From NCBI RefSeq assembly GCF_024171995.1, contig NZ_JAMTCT010000026.1, positions 1 to 64,000 on the forward strand: a DNA stretch of 64,000 bases, read 5' to 3'. This document shows, one piece after another, positions 24,016 through 32,651 of this stretch (position 1 is the stretch's first letter; each line of letters opens with the position of its first letter). The notes under the pieces are model-generated. The model was not told the DNA's origin, searched no databases, and was given only the letters and a program-made list of their open reading frames with translations. This DNA is from Promicromonospora umidemergens. Its GTDB lineage: Bacteria; Actinomycetota; Actinomycetes; Actinomycetales; Cellulomonadaceae. The position numbers and the translations under genes were made by a program.

Positions 24016-25608
24016 CTACGCGTCGCGGAGAATGCGGTCGGCGGCGAGCCAGCCGACCACCGTCGCGGGTGCGGCGGTGTTGCCCGAGACCTGGGTGGGA
24101 AGGACGGACGCGTCGGCGATGCGTAGGCCGTCGAGCCCGCGGACACGCAAGTCGGAATCCACTACGTCGTCGTCCTCTGGCCCCATCGCGGCCGATCCGA
24201 CGGCGTGGAAGATGCCGGCGCCGGTGTCGATGGAGTACTTGAGCACCTCTTCGGGCGTCGACACGTCGGGTCCGGGGTACTCCTCGTCGAGGATGTAGTC
24301 CGCGATCGGTCCCTGGGCAAAGACCGTCCGCGCGGTGTCCAAGATGGTCGACGTGACCCTGCGGTCCTCTTCGTCCTCCAGGAACCTGGCCTCGATGACC
24401 GGAACGTTCTCGGGGAGCCGACCGGACAGGTGGATGGAACCGGTGGTGCGGGGGCTGATCTGGTATCCCATGAACATGATCCCCGAGTGCTTGGCCAGCT
24501 TCATGGTGGCACTGGTCGTGTCGAGTGCCATGGGCACGAAGAGCCCCTGGATGTCGGGCTGATCGAGCTTCGGGTCGGACTTGAACTGAGTCATCAGGTC
24601 ATAGCCACCGGTCGAGATCGGCCCCTTGCGGTTGAGCAGGTACTTGAAGCCCTCCCAGCCCTGCTTCAGGACGCTGTTGAGCTCCTGGGTCGGACCGATC
24701 TGCCGCTTGAGGCGCACCTGAGTCGCCACGCCGCGCTGCTCGATCACACGCTCACCCACATTGGGGCTCTCGACCTGCACATCGACGCCGGCGCCGTGCA
24801 GGATGTCGCCGCGGCCGATTCCGGATCGTTCGAGGAGCAGTGGTGTCTCGACCGAACCTGCCGAGAGGATGACTTCCTTGCGTGCCTTGTAGTCACGGGT
24901 TTGCTGGCCATTGCGTGCGCGGACACCGACCACTCGCTTCCCCTCGATCAACAGGTAGCCGACGCGGGTACGTGTCTGGATCGTCAGGTTGCGACGGTTG
25001 CGGATGGGACGCACGAAGGCGCTGTAGGCACTGGTGCGCAGTCCGTCCTTGATCGTCGAGGGAGTGAAGCCGACCCGCTCGGTGTTGTCGGCGTTCATGT
25101 CGTCGACACGGTCCCACCCATGGCTCTGTGCGGAGGCGAGCATCGCGGTGACCACTTCGTCGGGGTTCTCGACCACGGACACGCCCAACGGGCCACCGGC
25201 CCCGCGCATGGCCGAGGCGCCGAGGTTGTGGTCCTCGATGGTCCTGTAGGCCGGAAGGACCTGGTCCCAACCCCATCCGGGGTTCCCGCGCTCGACCAGA
25301 CCGTCGTAGTCCGCCTTGGTGCCGCGGGACCACATCATGCCGTTGACCGCAGTCGAACCGCCCAGCAGCTTGCCGCGGGTCCACTCTTCGATCTGACCAC
25401 TCGGGCCAACCGGCTGGGTCTTGTAGTGGTAGGTGTAGCGGTCGCCCTTGAGGGTGAAGAAGAAACCCTTAGGGATGTAGATCATCGGGTTGCCGTCGCC
25501 ACCCCCGTACTCCAGGAGCAGGACCTCGTTCTTGGGATCCTCGGACAGGCGGCCGGCCAGGACCGAGCCTGCCGCTCCGGCGCCGACGATGATGTAGTCG
25601 TATTCCAT
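24016..25608 (-). CDS. GMC-family FAD oxidoreductase (choline dehydrogenase-like)
   Basis: A 530-residue flavoenzyme of the glucose-methanol-choline family. The FAD-binding motif is YDYIIVGAGAAGSVLAGRLSE (residues 4-24). The GMC signature is KLLGGSTAVNGMMWSRG. The C-terminal active-site region is DTGAGIFHAVGSAAMG, where the histidine of FHAVG is the usual catalytic base, with NTAAPATVVGWLAADRIL at the end. Oxidises a primary or secondary alcohol; the substrate is not predictable. Divergent from a TetR gene that probably controls it. The ATG at 25608 places the Rossmann motif at the N-terminus. Confidence 0.88.
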   Translation of the reverse strand: MEYDYIIVGAGAAGSVLAGRLSEDPKNEVLLLEYGGGDGNPMIYIPKGFFFTLKGDRYTYHYKTQPVGPSGQIEEWTRGKLLGGSTAVNGMMWSRGTKADYDGLVERGNPGWGWDQVLPAYRTIEDHNLGASAMRGAGGPLGVSVVENPDEVVTAMLASAQSHGWDRVDDMNADNTERVGFTPSTIKDGLRTSAYSAFVRPIRNRRNLTIQTRTRVGYLLIEGKRVVGVRARNGQQTRDYKARKEVILSAGSVETPLLLERSGIGRGDILHGAGVDVQVESPNVGERVIEQRGVATQVRLKRQIGPTQELNSVLKQGWEGFKYLLNRKGPISTGGYDLMTQFKSDPKLDQPDIQGLFVPMALDTTSATMKLAKHSGIMFMGYQISPRTTGSIHLSGRLPENVPVIEARFLEDEEDRRVTSTILDTARTVFAQGPIADYILDEEYPGPDVSTPEEVLKYSIDTGAGIFHAVGSAAMGPEDDDVVDSDLRVRGLDGLRIADASVLPTQVSGNTAAPATVVGWLAADRILRDA

Positions 25609-25718
25609 TCCACTCACCCTTGACCGTGTAGTTGAAGCTCGTAGCACGAGTACCCTTGAAACGGGGAGTGGTCCACGTTTTATTCCCCGGGTGTCGCCTG
25701 CTGGCATAGATTGCCCTT

Positions 25719-26384
25719 ATGACTGCAACGGGACGCAAGCCGAGGAAGGACCAACAGCGCAATCGTGAGGCCCTACTCTCCACGGCACGAGAGGTGTTCG
25801 CGACCCAGGGCATCGGTGCACCCCTAGACGTCATCGCCAGGCGTGCGGGCTTGGGCAACGCCACCATCTACCGCCATTTCCCTACCCGAGAGGCCCTCAT
25901 CGTCGAGGTCCTCCGGTTCAACCTCCAGCGAAGTTCGGGCGTGCTCACCGTAGCTCTGCAGCGGCCTGCAGGTTGGGACGGACTTGTTGACTACCTGTCC
26001 TGGCTCTTCGCCGAGCAGATCGACAACGCCGCCTACATGAGTGCGCTCCGTGCCGTTCCAGCCGGGCAGGACGCGGAGGTCGACGCCATCCGGGATCAAA
26101 CCGTCGCCGACCTCAACCAGCTCATCGGTCGCGCCAAGGCCGACGGATCGATGCGAGCGGACCGCTGGATCGAGGACGTCTTCCTCGCGCTCAGTCTCAA
26201 CGAGACCCTCGCCACCACCGGCCACCACGACGCGCGCAGTGCTTCCCTGCGGTTTCTCGAGCTCACCCTCGCGGCTCTCGCAACCGACCCGGCCCCGGCC
26301 GAGTCGACCGACGAACCTGCCACCATCGTCGCCCTCCGCCGCACACTGGGGACCGAGCTCGCCGGTCTACCCGACCCCGACTGA
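25719..26384 (+). CDS. TetR-family regulator
   Basis: A 221-residue repressor with a TetR N-terminal HTH (REALLSTAREVFATQGIGAP, then LDVIARRAGLGNATIYRHFPTREALIVEVL) and a C-terminal ligand domain of the type found in TetR_C_33/SbtR-like proteins. It is divergent from the GMC oxidoreductase with 110 bp between starts, so control of that gene is likely. TAGATT ends 6 bp before the ATG, consistent with a leaderless transcript. Its 3' end overlaps the remnant on the other strand by 18 bp. Confidence 0.9.
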   Translation: MTATGRKPRKDQQRNREALLSTAREVFATQGIGAPLDVIARRAGLGNATIYRHFPTREALIVEVLRFNLQRSSGVLTVALQRPAGWDGLVDYLSWLFAEQIDNAAYMSALRAVPAGQDAEVDAIRDQTVADLNQLIGRAKADGSMRADRWIEDVFLALSLNETLATTGHHDARSASLRFLELTLAALATDPAPAESTDEPATIVALRRTLGTELAGLPDPD

Positions 26385-26882
26385 TTGCGCGGCCCCGGTC
26401 GCGCGGGTCCGGAGCAGGTTCACCACGTCGGTCAGGCCCACCTCGACGCGTCCGTAGACGCGGGGGTTGAGCAGCGTGGTGCCGTCGAAGTCCCCGGCCG
26501 TCGCATGGAACGCGACGGGCACGGTGAGTGCCTGGAAGAACGCGAAGAGGGGCCGCAGGGTGTGCTCCTCGGCGAGCCGGATCGCGGCCTCGACGTCCGG
26601 CGTGACCTCGTCGCGCTCGGTCGCCTGGGTGAACCCCTGGCCGAGGCAGCGGACGTCGATCCGAGACGTCTCGATCGGGAGCATCCCGCGCAGCGTGTCG
26701 AGGCTTTTCGCACGGGCGGCGACCTCGCGGCGCACCACCGGTGCTACCTCGGTGCCGAGCCGCGCGATGGCCTTGAGGTGCTCGACCTGTGGCATCCCGC
26801 CGAAGCCCATCTGGATGATGGCGCGGCCCAGGCCGTACACCTCGTGGTAGGTGAGGAGCTTGTCGATCACCTCCTGGGGGCT
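26367..26882 (-). pseudogene. Luciferase-like (LLM) flavin monooxygenase, C-terminal remnant
   Basis: About 170 residues matching the end of an F420- or FMN-dependent luciferase-like monooxygenase: SPQEVIDKLLTYHEVYGLGR, QMGFGGMPQVEHLKAIARLG and TEVAPVVRRE. The N-terminal two thirds of the barrel are absent. At about 26882 the sequence changes to the MarR remnant on the opposite strand, so a deletion probably joined the two. After the family match the frame runs on for about 115 residues, the last ones over the end of the TetR gene. Confidence 0.6.
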
Positions 26883-26903
26883 CGGAGCTGGCGGAGCGCC
26901 GCC

Positions 26904-27108
26904 GGGATAGCGCCGCTGAACGTGAGCATGACCGAGTACAACGTGCTGACCCTGCTGGGGGAGGCCGCGTGATGACCAGCGGCGGGTTCACCCGGCTCGC
27001 GGACCGGCTCGAGGCTCGTGGGCTGATCGAGCGGCGGCGGTCGGCCAGCTGCGCAACCTCGCCGACGTCTGGGCCAGCCTCGACCCGGAGAACGACGAGG
27101 GGCGCTGA
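26904..27108 (+). pseudogene. Decayed MarR-family regulator gene
   Basis: Three MarR pieces occur in order on the plus strand: LNVSMTEYNVLTLLGEA (helix before the HTH), MTSGGFTRLADRLEARGLIERRR (recognition helix and wing start) and GQLRNLADVWASLDPENDEGR before a TGA at 27106. The region between the first two, normally about 14 residues, is missing, and the wing/dimerisation segment before the third is also lost. Out-of-frame joins and a double stop confirm decay. Confidence 0.55.
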
Positions 27109-27125
27109 GGCGGCACCGGTCCGCC

Positions 27126-27605
27126 TCAGTCGTGGTCCGGATCTCCGGCGCCGAGCGCGTCGAGGAGGGCGCGTGTGCTGTGCGCGTAGTGCGTATAGGA
27201 CACGCCGCTCCGGCGGACCAGGTCGGCGAACCGTTCCTCGAGCAGGTCCTGGCCTTGCTCGACGATGGCGCTGCCCTGCGGGGTGAGCTGGAGTCGGCGC
27301 CGGTTCCCGCTGCCGGGATCCTGCCGGACGTCGAGCAGCCCCGCGTCGGCCAGCACGGCCACCATCCGGCTCGCCGACGGTTCCGAGATCCCCACCTCGT
27401 CGGCGACGGCGCGCTGGGTGACGGCGTGCGCTCCGGCCTGGTTGAGCAGCTGGACGCTGAGAAGGGTCCGAAACCTGCGGTAGGTGATCCCGTGCGCCGC
27501 CCGCAGGATGCGGTCGGCAGCTCGGTCCAGCCGCGCCGTCAGGGCGTGCAGGTCGAAGCTGAGGGTGCCGGGTACGGGTTCGCCGTCGGGGCTGGTGTCG
27601 CTCAT
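27126..27605 (-). CDS. MarR-family regulator
   Basis: A 159-residue winged-helix regulator: dimerisation helices at both ends, HTH in HAVTQRAVADEVGISEPSASRMVAVLADAGLLDV, wing DPGSGNRRRLQLTPQG. Divergent from a two-gene membrane-protein unit. A perfect 14-bp-arm palindrome begins 3 bp upstream of its start codon, which fits autorepression and joint control of the divergent unit. The ligand is unknown. It is a different protein from the decayed MarR gene at 26904-27108. Confidence 0.9.
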   Translation of the reverse strand: MSDTSPDGEPVPGTLSFDLHALTARLDRAADRILRAAHGITYRRFRTLLSVQLLNQAGAHAVTQRAVADEVGISEPSASRMVAVLADAGLLDVRQDPGSGNRRRLQLTPQGSAIVEQGQDLLEERFADLVRRSGVSYTHYAHSTRALLDALGAGDPDHD

Positions 27606-27608
27606 CTG

Positions 27609-27642
27609 GTGATGCTAACTTAGAACAGTAAGTTAGCATCAC
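27609..27642. promoter_or_regulatory. MarR operator: perfect palindrome
   Basis: GTGATGCTAACTTA (27609-27622) is repeated in inverse orientation at 27629-27642 with a 6-bp centre (GAACAG). It is A/T-rich against the local background, lies 3 bp before the MarR start codon and 43 bp before the divergent gene, and so is placed to block both promoters. Confidence 0.75.
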
Positions 27643-27685
27643 AAGGTGCCTGTTCCGAGTGCGTGCGCACGGGGAGGGAACGACC

Positions 27686-28183
27686 ATGAGTGCTGCGGTG
27701 CTGATCGTCCATGTCGTTGCCGGTTCGGTCGGCCTGCTCCTGGGTCCGGTCGTCATGTACCTGGACACCAGACGCTTCGCCGCCGGCCACCGTGTCGCGG
27801 GCCGGTGGACCGACGCATACATCCTCGTCGTCCTGGTGGTCTGCCTGACCGGCAGCGGCCTGGTCGTGCTCGACCGGCCCGACCTGTGGTGGCTGGTACC
27901 GGTGTCCGCGCTGACGTTCGGGCTCGCGACGCTCGCAAGGGACGCCGCCCGGCGCCGGTATCGGGGCTGGTCCCATGGCTACGTCCACGGGATCGGCGGT
28001 TCGTACATCGCCCAGGTGACGGCGCTGGTCGTCGTGTGGCTGGTCGTCAACGGCCCGCTCCGCGGCGGCCTCGAGCTGCTCCCGTGGCTGCTCCCGACGG
28101 TGCTCGGGACCGTCCTGATCGAGGTGTGGCGGCGGCGCCTCGTGCGGTCCGTGAGCGTCCCCGACCGTGCTGCGCGCACGTGA
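27686..28183 (+). CDS. Four-helix membrane protein (DUF2306-like)
   Basis: A 165-residue integral membrane protein. Hydrophobic helices are AAVLIVHVVAGSVGLLLGPVVMYL, AYILVVLVVCLTGSGLVVL, WWLVPVSALTFGLATLA and IAQVTALVVVWLVVNG. Histidines in LIVHVVAG and HRVAGRWTDAY recall DUF2306-type proteins. No catalytic motif. GGGAGGG precedes the ATG at 27686. It overlaps the next gene by GTGA and is probably repressed by the divergent MarR. Confidence 0.6.
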   Translation: MSAAVLIVHVVAGSVGLLLGPVVMYLDTRRFAAGHRVAGRWTDAYILVVLVVCLTGSGLVVLDRPDLWWLVPVSALTFGLATLARDAARRRYRGWSHGYVHGIGGSYIAQVTALVVVWLVVNGPLRGGLELLPWLLPTVLGTVLIEVWRRRLVRSVSVPDRAART

Positions 28184-28965
28184 TCGGGCGGTTCGCCGCG
28201 TTCACCGGGCTGGCCTTCGCCTGGTCCTGGGCCTGGTGGCTGCCGCTGACCTTCCGCGGGGAACCGGTCGCGTTCGGGGACGCGGCCCCGGCCTACGTCG
28301 CCGGGATCCCTGGCCCGTTCTTTGCCGCGGTCTGCCTCGTCGCGGCCAAGGAAGGGCGTGCGGGGCTGCGCACGTTCTTCTGGCGCCTGCTGCCCACCCG
28401 GCGTGCGGCACCGTGGTGCGTGGCCGCCGCGCTCGCCCCGGCGGGGCTGCTGGGCGTCGCGATCCTGCTCACCGGAGCCCCGGCCGAGCCTGCGTCGTTC
28501 GGTACGGCGCCTGGGCTGCCCCACCTGAGCGTCCTTGCCCTGTGCGCGTATGCCGTCCTGTGGAACGGTCTCGGCGAGGAGGCCGGCTGGCGCGGTTACG
28601 GCGTCCCCCTGCTCCTGGAGCGGTTCGGCCCTCTGGGGGCGTCGGTGCTGGTGTCGGTCGCCTGGGCGGTGTGGCACCTGCCGTTGCTGCCGGTGCTGAC
28701 CAGCTTCGCCGTCGTGGCCAGCCCTGCGATGCTGCCGGTGTTCTGGTTCGGCCTCGCGTGCCTCTCGGTGGTCCTGACCTGGTTCTTCCTGGCGAGCGGC
28801 CAGAACATCCTCGTCGTCGCGCTGTGGCACGGCACCTACAACGTCGCGGCAGGCACCGTTGCGGCGCAGGGTGGCATCAACGTGGTGTTCACCGTGTTCG
28901 TCATGGTGTGGGCAGTGGTGGTCGTCGTCGGCTGGGTCCGCAGGCGGGTGCCCCGGCCGGTGTGA
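28180..28965 (+). CDS. CPBP-family intramembrane metalloprotease (CAAX/Abi-like)
   Basis: A 261-residue membrane protein with the CPBP catalytic motifs: GEEAGWRGYGVPLLLERFG (EE-x-x-R), VAWAVWHLPLL and VVALWHGTYN, whose histidines complete the site. Six to eight helices. Members cleave membrane-bound substrates, protect against bacteriocins or tune signalling; the substrate here is unknown. The GTG start at 28180 overlaps the stop of the DUF2306-like gene, so it belongs to the MarR-controlled unit. Confidence 0.82.
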   Translation: MIGRFAAFTGLAFAWSWAWWLPLTFRGEPVAFGDAAPAYVAGIPGPFFAAVCLVAAKEGRAGLRTFFWRLLPTRRAAPWCVAAALAPAGLLGVAILLTGAPAEPASFGTAPGLPHLSVLALCAYAVLWNGLGEEAGWRGYGVPLLLERFGPLGASVLVSVAWAVWHLPLLPVLTSFAVVASPAMLPVFWFGLACLSVVLTWFFLASGQNILVVALWHGTYNVAAGTVAAQGGINVVFTVFVMVWAVVVVVGWVRRRVPRPV

Positions 28966-29114
28966 CGGCGAGGTGCGAAGGGTATGGAAGGTGGGGGTCG
29001 TGCCTGGGCACCTGTCGGCCGATAGGTTTGTCAGGTCCGGCGCCGACGCTCTCGCAGGTACGGGGCCGGCGGACGAACGAAGAGGGTGCCTTGGCGCAAG
29101 GGAGAGGGTCGACG

Positions 29115-29489
29115 ATGATTCGTAAGCTGCAGGCGGTCGCGGTGGACTGCCCGGACGCGGTCCGACTCGCGGAGTTCTACGCGGCGCTGCTGGGCGGGCA
29201 GGTCGAGATCGACGCCGACGACCCGGACTGGGTAGAGGTGCGCGGGTTCGAGGGCACACCGCTGGCCTTCCAGCGGGTGGAGGGCTACCGCGCGCCGCAG
29301 TGGCCCGGACAGGAGTCGCCCCAGCAGCTGCACCTCGACTTCGACGTGGACGACATCGAGGCGGACGAGAAGCGGGTGCTGGAGCTCGGCGCGACGGTGC
29401 TGGAGCGCACCGACCAGCTGCACCCGGGCGCCAACTGGCGGGTCTACGCGGACCCGGCGGGTCACCCGTTCTGCCTGTGCCTCCACTGA
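29115..29489 (+). CDS. VOC/glyoxalase-fold protein
   Basis: A 124-residue protein with the two beta-alpha-beta-beta-beta modules of the vicinal oxygen chelate fold. Possible metal ligands or their remnants lie in LQAVAVDCPD, LHLDFDVDDIEADEKRV and WRVYADPAGHPFCLCLH. This subgroup (PDWVEVRGF, then YRAPQWPGQ and PQQLHLDF) is widespread in actinobacteria without known substrate. ATG at 29115 follows GGAGAGGG. The 149 bp upstream shows no other gene. Confidence 0.8.
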   Translation: MIRKLQAVAVDCPDAVRLAEFYAALLGGQVEIDADDPDWVEVRGFEGTPLAFQRVEGYRAPQWPGQESPQQLHLDFDVDDIEADEKRVLELGATVLERTDQLHPGANWRVYADPAGHPFCLCLH

Positions 29490-29538
29490 GCCCGCACCGG
29501 CGCTCGCCGACGTCCCGCACCCGCGGGGCACGGGCCCG

Positions 29539-29571
29539 CGGCGGCGCCGGACACCAGGTCCGACGCCGCCG
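29539..29571. terminator. Bidirectional hairpin between convergent genes
   Basis: Outer arms CGGCGGCG and CGCCGCCG and inner arms GGAC/GTCC enclose a 5-nt loop, with a 2-bp internal mismatch. It lies between the stops of the VOC gene and the GH43-like gene and can act in both directions. No T-tract. Confidence 0.55.
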
Positions 29572-29576
29572 ACGGG

Positions 29577-31280
29577 TCACGAGCAGGCGGCCAGCTCCTC
29601 CTCGTCCGGGGTGAAGCGGACCCAGTCGAACGCGGCGGTCAGCTCCGGCGTGGCCGACGGGCCCCGGTAGGCGAACGGCCCGACGTCGGTCGCGGCGAGC
29701 TGGTCGGCGGGCGTGGCGCGGCCCAGGTTGACGAAGGTCGCGCCGTCGATGCTGTACGAGGCGGTCAGCCACGCGCCGTGGTGGGTGATCCGCAACCACA
29801 CGGTGTCCCCGGTCCCAGGCGGGGCCAGCGCCGAGTCCTCCGCGGTCCACGCGTTGTTCCGGTCCACGCCGTTCTCGCGCCACACGAAGTCGAACCGCTT
29901 GCCGGCGTCCACGTGGGAGATGTCGATGCGCACCGAGTTGGCGTCGTCGCGCCGGACGATCAGGCCCGCCTGCTGGAAGTTCACCTGCGGGTCCAGCGTC
30001 ACCTGCGTCGTCACCTCCCACGGCGCGTCGGGCACCGGCTGCAGCAGGAGCGGCGCCGACGTCGAGTTGCCCTGGTACGTCGGGATGCGCCACGCGCCGT
30101 CCGACACTGTCGAGCGGTCCAGGCCGCCCCGCACCGTCGTCGACCAGAGCGACCGGTCCAGCGCGGCGCCGTCGAGCTCGTCCGAACCGGCACCCGTGCA
30201 CTGCGCGTACATCGGGTCCTCTGGCCGGGTGTTCAGCGGGTCCCGCACCCCGTCCGGGTCGAGGACGGCGTGCGCGATGGTGGTGTGCGAGCGCTCTCCG
30301 TGCTCGTAGATCAGGTGCAGCGTCCCGTCCGCCTTGACGATCTGCGGCGACGTGGCGCGCCCGGCCTCCGGCGGGGCCGGCTGCGGGATGAAGAGGGGCT
30401 CCGGCTCGCCCACCTCGGTGAGCGTCCGGTCGACGGGCCGGGCGAGGATCGTGCCGACGGTCGCGCCGTACACGATGTAGTGCTGCCCCTTCCACTTCCA
30501 CAGGTCCGCGGCCGACACGTTGATGCCCTCCACCGGACCGGGCGTCACGATCGGCTCCGGCTCGACCTGCCAGTCCCTGCCGTCCCGCGACCAGGCCAGG
30601 TTGATGTGCCGTACGTTGGTGTCGTAGTTGGTCATGAAGAGCATTCCCCAGCGCTGGGCCGACGAGCGGTCCGGGTTGCGGAAGACTCGCGCGTACGACG
30701 TCTCGGTGGCGTGCCGGCCGGGCTGCGCGGCGTCGACCATCTCCGTCGTGACCGCCTCGCCGCCGTAGGTGAACGTCACCCCGTCGGCCGAGGTCGCGTA
30801 CCTGGTCACCGTGTTGTCGCCGTGGAAGTACAGGTACATCCGGTCCTCCGCGGCGTTCCACACGGCGTCGGGCGACGAGACGTGGGGGACGTCGTAGATG
30901 TCCTCCCACTGGTTGGCGACCACCGGGCTGGCCTCGTGCTGGGTCCATGGCCCGTCGAGCGAGTCGGCGTACATCAGGTTGATGCCGCCCGGGTCGTCGT
31001 GCGGTGCGTAGTAGACGTACCACTCACCGAGCGGGTCCTCCAGGTGCGCCCCGGCGTGGAACACCGACGGGAAGATGAACTCCTGGTTCGGGTTGTGCGG
31101 GAGCGTGCCGTCGAACGGGTCGACTATCGCGCCCGTCGAGGTGAAGACCGGCAGCTCGGTGCCGGGCGCACCGTCGGAGGGGTGCGGTGCGGGCGCCGCG
31201 TGGGTCACCCCGGGCACCAGCCCGGCGATGACGGCGAGGGCGGCGCCCGCGAGGGCGCGGCGGGCCGTGAGGAAGGCCAT
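29577..31280 (-). CDS. Secreted GH43-like five-bladed propeller protein with DUF1349-type C-terminal domain
   Basis: A 567-residue exported protein. The signal peptide is residues 1-29 (cleavage after THA). A five-bladed propeller (about 40-340) carries GH43-type features: VDPFDGTLPHNPNQEF near the start, GEWYVYYAPHDDPGGINLMYADS, VPHVSSPDAVWN and VEGINVSAADLWKWKG. A concanavalin-like domain (about 365-565) resembles the C-terminal domain of beta-xylosidases (DUF1349). Likely hydrolyses an arabinose- or xylose-containing glycan outside the cell; specificity is not decidable. Divergent from the LacI gene; operator-like sites lie between them. Confidence 0.72.
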   Translation of the reverse strand: MAFLTARRALAGAALAVIAGLVPGVTHAAPAPHPSDGAPGTELPVFTSTGAIVDPFDGTLPHNPNQEFIFPSVFHAGAHLEDPLGEWYVYYAPHDDPGGINLMYADSLDGPWTQHEASPVVANQWEDIYDVPHVSSPDAVWNAAEDRMYLYFHGDNTVTRYATSADGVTFTYGGEAVTTEMVDAAQPGRHATETSYARVFRNPDRSSAQRWGMLFMTNYDTNVRHINLAWSRDGRDWQVEPEPIVTPGPVEGINVSAADLWKWKGQHYIVYGATVGTILARPVDRTLTEVGEPEPLFIPQPAPPEAGRATSPQIVKADGTLHLIYEHGERSHTTIAHAVLDPDGVRDPLNTRPEDPMYAQCTGAGSDELDGAALDRSLWSTTVRGGLDRSTVSDGAWRIPTYQGNSTSAPLLLQPVPDAPWEVTTQVTLDPQVNFQQAGLIVRRDDANSVRIDISHVDAGKRFDFVWRENGVDRNNAWTAEDSALAPPGTGDTVWLRITHHGAWLTASYSIDGATFVNLGRATPADQLAATDVGPFAYRGPSATPELTAAFDWVRFTPDEEELAACS

Positions 31281-31377
31281 GATGCGTACTCCTTTGTCGC
31301 GGTGTCATGACGGCGCCAGCCTTCGGCGGGAGCCCACCGGGGGTCAAGGGAGGTAATCAGATCCACCAACGCAGCCG

Positions 31378-31397
31378 TTGATAATGCGCCCCATCGC
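31378..31397. promoter_or_regulatory. Second, weaker LacI-type site
   Basis: TTGATAATGC followed by GCCCCATCGC repeats the left half of the operator at 31457 but has a poor right half. It is 98 bp upstream of the GH43-like start codon, where a repressor would control that gene. Inferred from similarity to the first site. Confidence 0.35.
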
Positions 31398-31456
31398 CTC
31401 ACGTACGACGGCGCAGGCTGGTGGCTGCGCAGGACAGGGTCCACGCCGAGCGCCTG

Positions 31457-31476
31457 CTAATAATGCGCATCATCAG
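31457..31476. promoter_or_regulatory. LacI-type operator
   Basis: CTAATAATGCGCATCATCAG is a 20-bp dyad centred on GC, with 8 of 10 positions symmetric, the usual LacI layout. It lies 75 bp upstream of the LacI start. A half-site match (TTGATAATGC) lies at 31378-31387, nearer the divergent GH43-like gene. Confidence 0.55.
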
Positions 31477-31550
31477 ATTGACCCGCCGATCCGCGACCCG
31501 TGACACTCCTGACATCAGCCGCCGGTCGGAACAGGGTTCGAGGAGGAGCC

Positions 31551-32651
31551 GTGCCACGTCGCCGCATCACCCAGACGGACGTCGCCGCGATGGCCGGCGT
31601 CAGCCAGGCCACCGTCTCGTTCGTGCTCAACGGCAGCACGCCCGCCGGAGTGCGCATCAGCGAGGAGACCCGCCAGCGCGTGCTCGACGCGATCCGGATC
31701 ACCGGTTACACGGCGAACCCGGCTGCGCAGCGGCTCGCGGGCGGAGGCCTCGCCCAGATCCTCGGCGTGTTCACCTACGAGGCGACGTTCCCGCGCGCCA
31801 GCCGCGACTTCTACGGCCCGTTCCTGACCGGCATCGAGCACGCCGCCGAACGGCTCGGCGTCGACCTCCTGCTCTTCACGAGCGCCCCGGTCCAGGACGG
31901 ACGCCGCAGGCTCACCCGAGAGGGCTGGCAGCGGCTCGGCGTGGCCGACGGCTGCCTCCTGCTCGGACAGCACGAGCACCGGGGCGAGCTGCAGCACCTG
32001 CTCGACACCAACTACCCGTTCGTCTTCATCGGCAAGCGGGGCAGCGACGGCGGCCGGCTGCCCTACGTGGGCGCCGACTACGTCGGGGGAACCGTGCGGC
32101 AGATCGACCGCCTCGTCGCGCTCGGGCACCGCCGCATCGGCTACGTCGGGATGCGCGGCACCGACCAGCCCACGCTCGACCGCGTCGACGGGTACCGCAG
32201 TGCGATGAAGGCGCAGGGGCTCACCACGCGGTTCGTCGAGCTCGACGACGTCGCCGCCACGGCGGCCGAGATCGTCGACCAGCGCTTCACCGCTGTGGTC
32301 GTGGCCCCGGAGAACCACCCGGAGGAGCTCGCAGACGAGCTCGAGCGCCGCGGCAGGCGGGTGCCCGACGACGTCTCGGTGCTGCTGCTCGGACAGCCGC
32401 ACCACCCACGCCGCGGCGGCAGGCCCTGGTCCGGATTCTCCGTGCCCCGCGAGGAGATGGGCGCCCGAGCGCTGTACCTGCTGTCGCGCCTCGTCGCCGA
32501 CGACAGCCCCAAGCGGGACCGCGGGACCGGCCGCACGCCTACCGACCTCGAGCTCCACCAGATCCTCGTGTGCCCGGACGTGGAGGGCGGCACCGCCGCA
32601 CCGGCCCGCGACCCCCGACCAGAGACCGACAACAGGACGGACCCCGCGTGA
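31551..32651 (+). CDS. LacI-family transcriptional regulator
   Basis: A 366-residue repressor: N-terminal HTH (RRRITQTDVAAMAGVSQATVSFVLNG, then RVLDAIRITGYTANPAAQRLAGG hinge) and a periplasmic-binding-protein-like sensor (about 62-340). The segment with VLLLGQPHHPRRGG replaces the usual serine/aspartate of sugar-binding LacI proteins, so the ligand may be unusual. The GTG at 31551 follows AGGAGG. The stop overlaps the FAD-oxidoreductase GTG by 4 nt, so the repressor heads the operon it presumably controls. Confidence 0.9.
   Translation: MPRRRITQTDVAAMAGVSQATVSFVLNGSTPAGVRISEETRQRVLDAIRITGYTANPAAQRLAGGGLAQILGVFTYEATFPRASRDFYGPFLTGIEHAAERLGVDLLLFTSAPVQDGRRRLTREGWQRLGVADGCLLLGQHEHRGELQHLLDTNYPFVFIGKRGSDGGRLPYVGADYVGGTVRQIDRLVALGHRRIGYVGMRGTDQPTLDRVDGYRSAMKAQGLTTRFVELDDVAATAAEIVDQRFTAVVVAPENHPEELADELERRGRRVPDDVSVLLLGQPHHPRRGGRPWSGFSVPREEMGARALYLLSRLVADDSPKRDRGTGRTPTDLELHQILVCPDVEGGTAAPARDPRPETDNRTDPA

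Noticed and set aside
25638-25650. CTCGT-AGC-ACGAG as a TetR operator
   Set aside because: Only 5-bp arms and no second site; too weak to report, although the position between GMC and TetR genes is right.
27979-31023. 1014-codon minus-strand frame spanning several genes
   Set aside because: It crosses genes on both strands (CPBP protease, VOC protein, GH43-like) with no consistent coding signal of its own.
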